Shown here: one piece after another, positions 43,664 through 54,186 of the stretch
Numbering within the stretch: position 1 is the first letter of the stretch
Layout of the letters: every line of letters begins with the position of its first letter
Assembly (NCBI GenBank): GCA_011032825.1
Contig: JAADJZ010000019.1
Location: 558,001 to 622,000 of the forward strand
Direction of reading: 5' to 3'
Source of the DNA: Massariosphaeria phaeospora
Taxonomy: Eukaryota > Ascomycota > Dothideomycetes > Pleosporales
DNA: 64,000 nt
The notes under the pieces: model-generated
The model's database searches: none
What the model saw: the letters and a program-made list of their open reading frames with translations, nothing else
What the model was told of the DNA's origin: nothing
Position numbers and translations under genes: made by a program

Positions 43664-44754
43664 TTACCCCCTAGAGACATCTCTCGTAGCCTTAGTGGTC
43701 TTTACCAACAGTTGCCGATCCTCTTCATTCATGTTATCCACCTTCTCAACCAGTAGCTTCTTGAGGAAAGTGTTCTCCCGCTTCAGATTCTCGACCTCAC
43801 CCTCCAACCGCCTGGTCTTGTCGTGCATATCTCGGCTCTGTTCGAGCATGTGCTGCTCGCGCTGCTTCTTCTTCTGGCGAAAACGGGCCGAGGCGGCCTG
43901 GTTGCGTTTGCGCTTGTCCTCGTCAGCCTCGACGATAATGGGATCTTCGGATGGGGCGCTGCTGGCGGTGCTATCGGGATACGGCGTTTGATATACATTC
44001 GGATTGGGCGGATAAGCGGTCTGAAGCGGGGAGAGAACGAGGTCATCGAGATGCGAGATATGACCACCGCGGTCATGCTGCAGTGCGATATGACCGTTCA
44101 TGGGGAGGTTCAATGTGGAATATTGAGGCCCTTGCAGTAGGGATTAGCGAGCCGTTTGGCATCGAAATGAAGCGCTCGACACGGTGGAGTGAGTGGCTGC
44201 TCGTGGGGTGCTCGGAAACTGAGAGGCGCCGTGGGGGAATTGTCGCAATGAGATTCGGATGTAGGGGTCACGTGCCGATTGCGTTTTCACTAGTGAAATG
44301 ACGACATCCGCTTCACAACCAACCCCGGACTGTTGGCACATGGAAGCGGTGCGGGCGCGCGCGCGCAGTGTAACGCAGACAGTGATGCGGACGGAGCCAT
44401 TGAGATGCGCAAAAGAAAATAGAAGGCTGAAGATGACGCGGAGACGCTGGGGAATGCGCGGGCAACGAGGTATCGTGAAGGGCGCGGCTACTCACCTCGC
44501 AGGTCCCCGCTGGCGGCCACGCCATGCGACACGTCGCCAAAGGAGGCGCCGAAGGTGGGCGACACAGGGAACTGGTCGGGCCCTGGGGAAAGCGGCGGAT
44601 GGTAGTGGTCCTGGCCGGTGCTTTGGTACCAGTCGGCGGTGTCGAGGATGTTGGGGTCCACCAGCGGGCCGAAGTGATCAAGTCCAGACAAACTCAGCCT
44701 CGCAGACGCGGCGGTGAAGGTCGGTCCAGTGCTGTGCGATGCGAAAGGCGACAT
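43664..44754 (-). CDS. bZIP transcription factor, CYS-3/MetR-like
   Basis: Two exons, 44754-44496 and 44130-43664, giving 241 residues, close to Neurospora CYS-3 in length. The basic region DKRKRNQAASARFRQKKKQR (159-178) has the NxxAAxxxR signature and closely resembles the CYS-3/MetR/Met4-type group. A leucine zipper follows (Leu at about 195, 202 and 209). The N-terminal half is Pro/Ser-rich and likely an activation domain. CYS-3 and MetR activate sulphur uptake and assimilation genes when sulphur is scarce, so that role is inferred here from the DNA-binding region. The intron is 365 bp, several times longer than any other in the window; it keeps phase exactly (CGA G to GG CCT). Confidence 0.82.
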
Positions 44755-47169
44755 TACTCTCCATCAGCAGCGGCGTCGCGGGCTCGCGCGGCGGGGCTCA
44801 GGCGTGCAGGCGGCGGTCGGGGGGGACGTGGAATCGCGGTGTCGCACGTCTCGAGGGTGACGGTAGGTGGTGGTGCGGCCGGCGAGAGATGGGTTGGGTT
44901 GGGGCAGAGGTTGAGAGGGAACGAGCAGCGCCGCCGCCCTATAAGAAGGCGGCGATATCGAGATCCGAGTTTTCGCACGCTGTTGCCATTTTCTGCGCCG
45001 TTCCCCACTCGAAGCCTTCTTCACGAGCCTTGTCCTGCAGGGCATCGGCATCCCGCCGCGCAGCCCTGCCTTCGCGGCGCACGGCGCACGCCACTGATTG
45101 CAACGTGCCCATGTCCGCTGGCCCGTCCTGTGTTGCTGCGATACAGTGTGCACAGTGTCAATATATTAACCTCGCGCTGAAATCAAACGAGGCTCCCTCG
45201 CAGAGAGGTTGAGTTTTGCGCAAAAGTTGTCCGCACGGATCCAAGGGCGCGCTGACTATGTACGCCGCACCCTGTGAGCCTGCGCCCCCCACGCGGTACG
45301 CAAATGGAGAAGGAGCACAGCAACCCCCAGGCAAGAGCGCCCCGGCCGCAACCCACGGCGTGTGTCGCTGAAATTCTGGACCCCGTGAGCCCGCCTGGTG
45401 AACACACAAAATCGGACGAGGGAAATGGAATCGGCACCGGCTGCACAGCACCTGCGCGCATGGTGTGGTGTCGCATGTGTTGTTTCCTTTTTGGACTCGG
45501 GCATCAAATGGGCAAGAAAGCGCCGTCACGGAAGCAAGACGCGGTCGAATAGTATCATCAAGAGGCAGCTCCTGCCGCCTCGCTGGCACTGTAGAAGCGC
45601 GGGAAGGGAGAGCTATGCCACTTGGCTCGGGGGTGTAGCTAACTAGCGGTAGGTGTTCGCCTTATGGCGTGCTATTCCATCACCGTCGTGGACACCTATC
45701 TCTCCAACTTGTCGATATGGCGAACAGCCGTCCCGCAGCATCGGTCTCGATGGTTTCGATCGCCGAGGCTGCGGCTGGCCGTCACGGGTGAGCATCGGTC
45801 GAAAGCTGCAAGTGTGCAGCATCAGCATCAGCGGCTGCGGCCTACTGTCACTCTCTGCATAGACGCGCCGCTCACCAGTATACAGATCCATGTACCCAGC
45901 CCAGGTACGCAGGTAAAACAGCCACTGCGCTGGGCCAACAGCTGTACAACCAAACGGCGTAAGCCAAGACTCTCTTGCCTTGGTTACCTAACATGGCATT
46001 GCGGGTACTGTAGGCAGTCTCGTCGGGCCATCAGCGCATTGCCGTCTGCAGCATCTGCCTGCGCCTTTGGCGGCACGTATGACATGCCGAATGGCTGCCG
46101 TGGCCGTGGCCATACCAATGGCAGTCGCGACCGGCAAGCTGGGGGTCACCGGGTCGTGACTGCCTCAAAAAGCACTCAGTGCTGCCAGGGGGGGCAAGCA
46201 CGCAACTCTCCTCATCCGACCTCCTCACCGAAAGCGTACCGCACGACTGACCCCAGTTTCTCTTCTCTCGGCCATCTTTCGTACAGTCTGGTCATCCTCA
46301 TCGCTGCCGCTTTGCACTTACAGCCGGAAGCAGGCGCACGGCCACATCACTTCAGCTTACAGATGGATCAAACCCCTCTTCTCGCTTGTCTCCATTGCTA
46401 CCCTCCCCCGCGGGATTAACGAACGCACGCCTCAGGCTATTACATAAAGTCTCATCCGTCAGATAACTTGCATCGCCAGCGCCAGACTGGACGCGGAAGG
46501 CCTCGCCGCAGTATGAATACATCACATGACGCGATGACTAACCAAGCCAGAGACAGAAAGACCAGAGTTACATGCTGAAGCGGTGGCTGCTATGCTAAGG
46601 GTAGTCATTGAGTCGACTCTCGAACTCTAGCACTCGATCGAAATAGCACTTCGTGGAACAGATCTTGCCAACGATTTTTATCCACCAGCTACCACTATAA
46701 AGGGGCGAGCTCCATGACAGCGTGCATCTCCCGCTATACCCACTACAACTGTGGAACCCGGAACATGGCTGCCCAGGAAACACAGACGTGTCTTGGAAGG
46801 CCACGCGCAAAGACACAGTCAGTCAAACTCATACGGGCCCGTTGCTTCAGGGAGTTTGACAAACTAAGAACCCAGAGGAAAACATGTTTATTGACCACAC
46901 GTTGCAACATTGTCATCCTGGTTTTCTTCCACGATCGCTTTGTTCATCTTGAGACCTCCCGGAGTGTCTTAGACCACCGTGTCTCACCCTGTTGTTAGAC
47001 CATCACATTGTGAGTCAACAACACAGACAATGCCTGAGCTCATCGTTCTATAAAGATACAAGAAGCCCTATCATTGCTGTAGCTTGAACAACGCAAACCA
47101 CAAATTGCAGCGCGATCTACGAACACACACACACACACACACACACACGCGCGCGCGAACACCAACACC
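44755..47169. other. 2.4-kb intergenic region
   Basis: It contains the promoter of the bZIP gene and the leader of the J-domain gene. Long frames exist (for example 45664-46419 plus) but have no recognisable domain and lie opposite other frames of similar length, so they are not called. Confidence 0.5.
47123..47157 (+). repeat. AC then GC microsatellite in the 5' leader
   Basis: A perfect AC run of about 13 units passes into a short GC run ending 12 bp before the ATG at 47170. Confidence 0.9.
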
Positions 47170-48390
47170 ATGCCTCTCGAAACCCATTACGAGACACTCG
47201 GCCTCAGCAGTGCTGCACCCGCATCGGTCATCCGCGCCGCCTACAAAGCGCTTGCGCTAATCCACCACCCGGATAAGACACAGGAGCAGCCTCCATCAGA
47301 GCGATCGCACCACTCGATCCTCTTTCGAGACATCCAAGAAGCGTACGATGTCCTCGGGACTCCGTCACTTAGAGCCGCATACGACACTGAGCTTTCTCGA
47401 CACGACAACAAAGTAGACCGCACGCTCTCGACCTTCCACCACACGCGTAGAACACCGACATCCACGCCCTCGACTCCCACGCGCCGCCGCACGATGCGAG
47501 CCACCACACCAGACGAAAAACGAGCCATGAAGGCGAAGATCGAACACGAGGTCGCGCAACTGCAGGCCCAGCGCGTGAAGCGCGATGCCGAGGATGCGAG
47601 CATCGATACCCACGGTCTGAAGTTCATGGCCAGGATGTGGAAGGAGATAGGCGAAGAGCACAAGGGGGATCAGGCCCTGTGGGCCTATTGTGTGGCCCTG
47701 TCAGAGCATTACGGACAGAGGGTTGCGGCGCGCGAAGCAGAGCATGAACAATGGCTGAACGACCTCTCTACTGCCCGCGCACAGGCTACTAGAGACAAGA
47801 ACACTCCGGCCTCAGCCCGAGCGGACTCGCCGCACGTTTCGACCGCCCAGTCCTCACCAGCTCGATCCGTCTCGCCACCCGCACCCGCTCCAGCCTCTCC
47901 GTCCAAGTCCCCCACTCCCTCGTCCCCAACCACCACGCCACCACCACCTCGCCAACCCCCCCGCCCCGCCTCACATCCCCGCAAAGCCAAACCCAACACC
48001 CCCACCGCCCAAGACGCCTCCCGCGCCCGCGCCCAGTCCCGCGCCACCGACCTTGCCCGCCAGCACTCTGCCAAGCAAGCCCGCCTCTCTGCCAAAGCCG
48101 CCGCCGTGCGCGCGGAAAAGGAACTACAGAAGCGCAAAGCGGAAGACAAAGCACAGAAGGAGGCCGACCGCATTGCTAAAGCGCGTGCGAAGGCTGCTGC
48201 GGCGCCTAAGGGCTACGTTGCTGTGTCGAGCAAGGCTAAGCAGGGCGGGAATACTACGCAGGGCGGGAAGGCGGGTATGGCTGCGGGTAAGGTGTGTGGG
48301 AAGTGTGGGGAGGGGCATAAGTGGTTTGGGGAGTGGATTAAGTGTAATCGGGGAGAGCTGGAGACGGAGACGGAACGAGAGATGGAGTAG
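47170..48390 (+). CDS. J-domain (DnaJ/Hsp40 class C-like) protein
   Basis: Single-exon gene of 406 residues. The N-terminal J domain (about 5-75) has the YETLGLSSAAPASVIRAAYK helix, the essential HPD at 33-35 that stimulates Hsp70 ATPase, and FRDIQEAYDVLGTPSLRAAYD. There is no Gly/Phe linker or CxxCxGxG zinc region, so it is a type III (class C) J protein. The middle is Ala/Pro-rich, then a long Lys/Ala/Glu-rich helix (about 285-350). The end carries VCGKCGEGHKWF with a further Cys in WIKCNRG, a possible small zinc-binding site. No membrane or signal segment is seen. The role is as Hsp70 co-chaperone, client unknown. Its ATG follows an AC/GC microsatellite. Confidence 0.85.
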   Translation: MPLETHYETLGLSSAAPASVIRAAYKALALIHHPDKTQEQPPSERSHHSILFRDIQEAYDVLGTPSLRAAYDTELSRHDNKVDRTLSTFHHTRRTPTSTPSTPTRRRTMRATTPDEKRAMKAKIEHEVAQLQAQRVKRDAEDASIDTHGLKFMARMWKEIGEEHKGDQALWAYCVALSEHYGQRVAAREAEHEQWLNDLSTARAQATRDKNTPASARADSPHVSTAQSSPARSVSPPAPAPASPSKSPTPSSPTTTPPPPRQPPRPASHPRKAKPNTPTAQDASRARAQSRATDLARQHSAKQARLSAKAAAVRAEKELQKRKAEDKAQKEADRIAKARAKAAAAPKGYVAVSSKAKQGGNTTQGGKAGMAAGKVCGKCGEGHKWFGEWIKCNRGELETETEREME

Positions 48391-49840
48391 TCGGAGCGCC
48401 TCTGGATTAGTTATCCCTGATGCATGCCTGCATCATCATATGCTTGCCCACAAGTCCAGGTAAATCGCTGACAATGTACCACTAAGGAGCCTGCCTTGTA
48501 TTCAAAATGCATCCTTCTCCTATCAATTAGTCAAATCTCAATATCCCCTCACACATATCCGTCTTCCCATCTCTTTCTTCCGTGCTTACAGTGCAGGGCT
48601 TCCTCCCATTAATCAATCAAATCTCAATATCCCCTCATACATGTCCATCTCTTCCCATCTGTCTTTCTTCCTTTTCTGCTTATACTTCGTACTATCTTCC
48701 CATACACATTCCTCCATCCCTCCATCTCACCATCTCCATTCCCCTCCCCCTCTCTCCCTCAACTCAGCTCACCAAATCTACAAACAAAATCTCCAAAAAC
48801 AATAACAACACGTATCTAGCCTACCTAGCTATCAAACCCCAGAAAAGGCGCTTACTTGCTCTCACCCACGACCGTATCCACATCCCATCCGGATATCTGG
48901 CTATATTGCATGACCGATGCGTGGCCGGGGTAATCGATCTACTGCACGCACGCACGTACGCTAGATTTAGCTAGGCCCGGGCGCTCGGCTGTGCGGTGCG
49001 GTGTGTTGGTGTGTTTGGAGGGGGGGCGTTTTGGGCTGAACTGGACTGAACTGGGCAATGTGGATAGAACAAGTAGCTGCTTGCAATTGTAAGTACTTCA
49101 CAGTAGCTCGCTCGCTGGCTTGCTGCATGTGATGTGATATGATTTTATAATCCACGCAGCTACTAAGAAGGGAACTACTAACTAGTGAAGGACTGGTGGG
49201 AAAGGCTAAAGCTGGGAGGGGGATTTACCTCATATCATAGCATAGCACTAACCTTGTACATCTACTTTACTTTGGCCTTTAGCTAGTTTTTCCTCCCTCT
49301 GTCCTATGCCCAATACATACATGCGGCAAAAGCATAATTAGCCAGTCTCACATCCTATCCTATCCTATCTTTCGCAGGCACGGAACTTGCATGTCGTTTA
49401 GCTGTCAACCGCCACGATTAGAAGATTCCCTAGAATAGCCTGCGGTTGGTTTCGGTTGTGTGATGCTGTTATGTTGTATTAAGTAGGTTAAGCGGGTTCG
49501 CTTTTCGTGGCCACTTGTTTGGGCGGGGGTGGAGGGTTGGTTTGGTTTGGTTGGGTGAGGATTGGTGAAGATTAGAGATGTAAATGTATTATGGAAAGGC
49601 AGATGCAGATGCAGATGCAGATGCTGGGCAGGATGTATAGGTAGGCTCAAAGAGTGAGAGGGGGTAGAAGAACTGAACTGAACTGAGCTGGTATGAGGAG
49701 ATGAGGAGAGAATGAATCAATCAATCAAAGCTTTTAACGCTTGTACGTGGGAAATCAAGCAGTGCAATGGGGTACACGAAACTGGTATACAACGCCAACG
49801 AGAGAATCAATCAAAGCTGCAACGCTTGCACACACGAGAA
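48391..49840. other. Intergenic region with simple repeats
   Basis: This stretch lies between two convergent genes. It contains two similar segments containing CAATATCCCCTCA (near 48540 and 48630), an AGATGC array near 49600-49626, and GAACT repeats near 49673-49690. No gene is seen. Confidence 0.55.
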
Positions 49841-50911
49841 TCAAGCATACGGCTCCAGAACCGACTCAGAGCCGTCGCTCTTGAGGACATGCACCACCCC
49901 GTCTTTAACGCGCACACGCTGGCCGTTGTTCGCACAGTGAAACGACACATACCCCGAGCGCTCTTCTTCGACCCGCTTGAACAGCAACCGGGGCCCAATC
50001 CCCCCAAACCAATACCCAAGCCCCTCATGCGTAACCCGCCTTGAAACGCCTGGTTCCTGCCGTCGCTGCACCTCGACATGCCAATTGTACCCCGCGAAGC
50101 GCGTCGCCGGAGCAAGCGGCTGCATCCAGTCGCGGATGTCCCAGCCCTCGCCCGGCCACGTCTCCGTCAGGAGTTTCGCAGACGCTTCGAGCACGGCCTG
50201 CAGCGCCGCGTACGTGTCGGCCATGTTGCTCAGCTGGTTGTATGCCGCGGCGGACAGCGTGGGCTGGCGGATGACGAACTCCACGCGCTGCAGCTGCGCG
50301 CCCGGGATGCGCAGGAACCGCGCTGCGTCCCAGTAGCGCGCGTCGAAGTGCATCGATGGCCGCATGTGGAAGGCGATGGTGAGGTCGCGGATCGCGGCCC
50401 ACCGGCCCTCGGCGCTGATGACGATCTTGCTGGCGGCGTCGATGGCGGCTTCCATGTGGTACGGTTCGTTTTCGCCGCCGACGATGCTGTACCGCTCTGC
50501 GTAGGCCGTGCGCGTGAACTTCTGGATGCCCGACAGGTCGAGGAAGCGGAACTTGGGGGGCGCGGGGCTCGCCGGCGGCTGCGGGTGGCGCGTCGACCTC
50601 CTGGGCTTCTTCTTCTTCTTCGGGCGCGGGACAGGGGCGTCGGCGAGGTGCGGCTGCAGGACGATTTGCGCGGCGCGCTGGAACTGGTCGCGGGCTTCGA
50701 GGAAGAGCTGCTTGTTGGCGCGCAGGCCGGGCGGGATGCGGGCGCCGGCACCGTACAGCTTGGAGATGTCGTACAGGTCGTGGTGGCCGTAGGAAATGCA
50801 GAAGAAGTTTTCGTTGTCGTCGGTTACGCGGGGGAAGAGGCTGTCGGCGAGGGTGAAGTGGTAGATGCGGTCTCGGAGCTCAATGGGAAGGTGCCAGAGA
50901 GATGTGGCCAT
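49841..50911 (-). CDS. F-box-like hypothetical protein
   Basis: Single-exon gene of 356 residues. It opens with SLWHLPIELRDRIYHFTL, the LP-x-ELRxxIY pattern of fungal F-box-like/2EXR-type proteins. A basic KKKKKPRRSTRHPQPP segment (about 98-113) may be a nuclear localisation signal. The remainder mixes beta strands and helices (for example FRFLDLSGIQKF and RVEFVIRQPTLS) without a known domain. No signal or membrane segment is present. A role as substrate adaptor in SCF-type ubiquitin ligases is only a possibility. Its ATG lies downstream (on the minus strand) of an AC/GT microsatellite at 50946-50984. Confidence 0.7.
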   Translation of the reverse strand: MATSLWHLPIELRDRIYHFTLADSLFPRVTDDNENFFCISYGHHDLYDISKLYGAGARIPPGLRANKQLFLEARDQFQRAAQIVLQPHLADAPVPRPKKKKKPRRSTRHPQPPASPAPPKFRFLDLSGIQKFTRTAYAERYSIVGGENEPYHMEAAIDAASKIVISAEGRWAAIRDLTIAFHMRPSMHFDARYWDAARFLRIPGAQLQRVEFVIRQPTLSAAAYNQLSNMADTYAALQAVLEASAKLLTETWPGEGWDIRDWMQPLAPATRFAGYNWHVEVQRRQEPGVSRRVTHEGLGYWFGGIGPRLLFKRVEEERSGYVSFHCANNGQRVRVKDGVVHVLKSDGSESVLEPYA

Positions 50912-50945
50912 GTTGGGGGGTGTGTGCGGGGAATGAGGGGAGGGG

Positions 50946-50984
50946 TTGTGTGTGTGTGTGTTTGTGTGTGTGTTTGTGTGTGTT
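50946..50984 (-). repeat. GT/AC microsatellite in the leader of the F-box-like gene
   Basis: About 39 bp of GT repeats interrupted by TTT lie 35 bp upstream of the ATG at 50911. On the coding strand the repeat reads AC. Confidence 0.9.
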
Positions 50985-51133
50985 TGGAGAAAGGTGGAGA
51001 TGGAAGAGGGAAATCTATAGGAGTCATAGTGGAGTCGTCATACCAGCAACCCATGCACAAGAATTCTTTGAGGGACCATGTTGACGAATCATGATTCGGA
51101 GAGAGCGTCCCCACAATGCCAACCACTCAGCTG

Positions 51134-51182
51134 ATGCAGAATACAAATGAGGCTCGTCGCAACGAACTGGTGAAAGCCTTGC
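51134..51182 (-). repeat. Dispersed motif copy C (inverted)
   Basis: On the minus strand this matches copies A and B: AAGGCTTTC, then GTTGCGACGAGCCTCATTTG, then a T-rich end. It lies in the promoter region of cyclin H and the F-box-like gene. Confidence 0.5.
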
Positions 51183-51492
51183 GTCCAGGAGACATGTTGA
51201 CGACCATGGTGCTGATAGCGCGCCCTACAAAAGGAACGGGCCATCAAGCTCACGCTGCAAACAAACAAGGCTTGCCGCTTTCACTTTCAGGTTTCCACAA
51301 GACAAGAGGCAAGCCCGGCGTTGTTCGCATGAGGTTGCAGTGTCTGGCTTTATCAATAGCTGCAAATCAAGCGCTGCACGCCTCAAGAACCAACGCACGG
51401 CCATTTGCCGGCTAAACCTTCCCCACCCACACACATCAACGCCATCGCTGCATGCCCGGCGCACCACGGCGTCTTCCTCTCCACCGCCCACC

Positions 51493-52835
51493 ATGAAGCT
51501 CACCGAAGACGACTCGTACCGCACGTCGACGCAGTACAAGCACTGGTCCTTCACGCCCGCGCAGCTCGCCTCCCAGCGCCGCAAAACCAACGCCCGCGCC
51601 AGCGCCCGCGTCAGAGCGAACGTGGCGCGCCAACGCGCCGAGCGCGCACAGCTGCCGGACAATGCCAATGCCAATGCCAGCGCCAGCGAGACGGACAGGA
51701 CCGGGTCGGGCGTCGACACGGGCGCGAACACGCCCGTGTCGGCGGACCACGAGGTCGACTGCCTGACGCAGGACGAGGAGATGCGGCTCGTCGACACGTT
51801 TTGCGAGCGCGCGCTGGAGCTGGGCAAGTTCTGCAAGTTTCCGACCGAGGTGACGGTATGTTGCGACCCTGCCCCTACCTACATACACTCACTCAAAGAA
51901 GACGTGCTGACCTCCACCCCCCGCTGCAGGCCACGGGCATCCAGTTCCTGCGCCGCTTCTACCTGTTCAACTCGCCCATGACGTACGAGGGCCAGAACAT
52001 CTCGCGCACCGCCATGTTCATCGCCAACAAGACCGAAGGCAACCACACGTCCGTCGAGACCTACGCCGCGCGCTTCCCCAAGGTGACGGCCGAGCAGGTG
52101 CTGGCGCCCGAGTACCTGCTGGTGCAGGCGCTGCGCTTCAACTTCGAGATCCGGCACCCGTTCCGCGGGCTCAAGGGCGGCCACATGGAGCTGCTGGAGA
52201 TGGCGCGCGGCCACTTCGCGCCGCTGCCGGCCGACGAGCGCACGAGCGCCGGCGTGCAGCGCGAAATGCAGCACCTCCCGCTCAAGCCCGGCGGGCCCCC
52301 GACGCAGCTCGCGGTGCCGGCGCTCGAGAAGCGCGTGGCCGACGCCTACGCCTTCGCCTCCAACGTGCTCAAGACGGCGGCCCTGCTCACCGACGCCTAC
52401 TTCCTGTACACGCCGCCGCAGATCTGGCTATCGGCACATCTCCTCGCCGACGAGCCCCTCACGCTCTTCTACCTCTCCGCAAAACTGCCGCCCACGCACC
52501 CCGCCCACGCCAAAACCGTGACCACGCTGGCCGCCTGCGCCGCGCTGCTCGCCGCGCACCGCTCCTTCACGTCCGACACCACCTCCGCCGACGCCAAAGC
52601 CGCGCGCAACAAGGCCGACGCCGCGCTCATCAAGAAGCTGCGCAGCTGCCGCGACCCGGACAAGCTCGACCTGGTCAAGCTGAACCAGGCGCAGAAGCGC
52701 GATGCCGTCGAGGGCAGCGGCGCGCTCGAGGGCGGCAAGGCCAAGCGGCGTAAAATCCAGCGCGAGGCGTACGAGAAGGAGGCGGATGAGTTCTGGGGGC
52801 CTGAGCTGGCGAAGAATGGCGGGCGGCCGGTCTGA
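51493..52835 (+). CDS. ccl1: Cyclin H (TFIIH/CAK cyclin subunit, Ccl1-like)
   Basis: Two exons, 51493-51855 and 51930-52835, with a 74-bp intron in phase 0 (EVT joined to ATGIQF); 422 residues. The start MKLTEDDSYRTSTQYKHWSFTP has the SxQxxxWxFT N-terminus of cyclin H. The first cyclin fold contains FYLFNSPMTYEGQNISRTAMFIANKTEG, and EYLLVQALRFNFEIRHPFRGL is the family block before the second fold. Cyclin H partners Cdk7 (Kin28) in the CDK-activating kinase of TFIIH, phosphorylating the RNA polymerase II C-terminal domain. The C-terminus is Lys/Arg-rich and helical. An Ala/Asn-rich insert (about 56-66) and a Thr/Gly stretch lengthen the N-terminal part. It acts in the nucleus. Confidence 0.92.
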
Positions 52836-53808
52836 GGAGGGAGGGAGGGGGTAAAGTGCGGTTTTGTTTGCGTGCTGGCTGCGCTGCGCGGGGGTTTTGG
52901 TTATAGATAGGATCGTTGCATTGCGGGGGTGTTTTTTTTGGCTGCATGGCTGGCTGGGCAGGGCATTCGGGTCTGGCGTTTGGCATACGGCGGTCGGTGT
53001 AGAGAGTCTGGTACTGGCATTACCATTACGCCATCTATAAGTTTTAATTTAGACGGGCGAAGACGTGTCTGCTATCTCTGGCCGAGCACACACAGTGTAT
53101 GGAAACATGGTGTGGTCTGCTGCCATCTATCTATCTATCCATTTATCCCCCCGCCCCACAATCATATGATCTACCTACGTACGCTGACCCGACCAGGTGC
53201 AAAAGCGATCTTCCGGCAAAGCCAGTGGATCCAATTAGAATTCCACGTCCAATATCCGATTCCACATTCATTCATTCATTCCGCTAGCTAGCTCTATACT
53301 ACAAATAACGCATCCCCATCCCCCCTTCCCCTCTCCGACCCAGCCCAATCCAAAAAAAGATCTTCCTGTTCCCCCTTCCTCTCTCCATCCACATACTGGC
53401 TGTGTCTCGAATCAATCACTAGCTAAGAGCAGACGGACGGGGAAGTAGGTAGGCGCGATAGCTGAGGAAGACGTCGATGGGGATGGGGATAGGGGGATAG
53501 GGGGGGAGGGTGGGAAATGTGTTGGGGATGATGCTTTGGGGGATGGGGGAAAAGAGGTGCTCGTTGCTGAAGACGGCAGATGGAGACGGTAGATGGAGAC
53601 GGCGGGTCTGGGGGTCGGTGCAGGTGGTCTCGAAGGTTTGTGGTAACCCGATATCTGGGGAAGAGGAAGAGGAAAGAGTGGTGTGTGCAGTGGATGAACC
53701 GAGGCCGGCGATCCCATCATCGATGTCGCCACTCCCGATCCAGACTCATTCACGATCCTTCTCCTTCTCCGCTCGTAGACGTCGGCTCCCACCCGTCCAC
53801 CCACCCCC
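52836..53808. other. 3' intergenic region between convergent genes
   Basis: TATC-type (about 53128) and ATTC-type (about 53269) microsatellites are present. Frames near 53412-53808 are low-complexity and not called. Confidence 0.55.
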
Positions 53809-54155
53809 TCATGGCCTCCTCCGATCCCCATTTCTATCCCCATTCCCATTCCCCGCATTCATGCCCGCATTCCCATTCCCATCCTTCTTCGAATGCATCA
53901 TGGGCGCCACAGGCGCACTCCCATTCCCATTCCCATTCCCCCCATCGCCATACGCCATCTTCTTCGGCGCCCCAAGCTTTGAGCTACCGAGATAGACGCT
54001 GCCGTTGTTGCGAGAAGAAGACGTAGCGGGCGACTGCCTCTCTGCGTCCGGCTGCTTGCGCGCGTCTTTGTACGGAGACGATGCGTGGGCGTGGGCGTGG
54101 GCGTCGGTGTCAAAGCGCGATTCCTGGCTGCGGACTAGAGCGGCGAGACCGCGCG

Positions 54156-54186
<31 letters not shown>

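Larger units (their letters stand above)
50912..51492. other. Divergent promoter region
   Basis: It lies between the F-box-like gene and cyclin H. It holds a GT-type microsatellite (50946-50984), dispersed motif copy C (51134-51182) and two short repeats sharing CATGTTGACGA (near 51079 and 51193). Confidence 0.6.

Noticed and set aside
45664..46419. 251-codon frame upstream of the J-domain gene
   Set aside because: No domain, low-complexity-like composition, and opposite frames of similar extent; could be real but cannot be supported.
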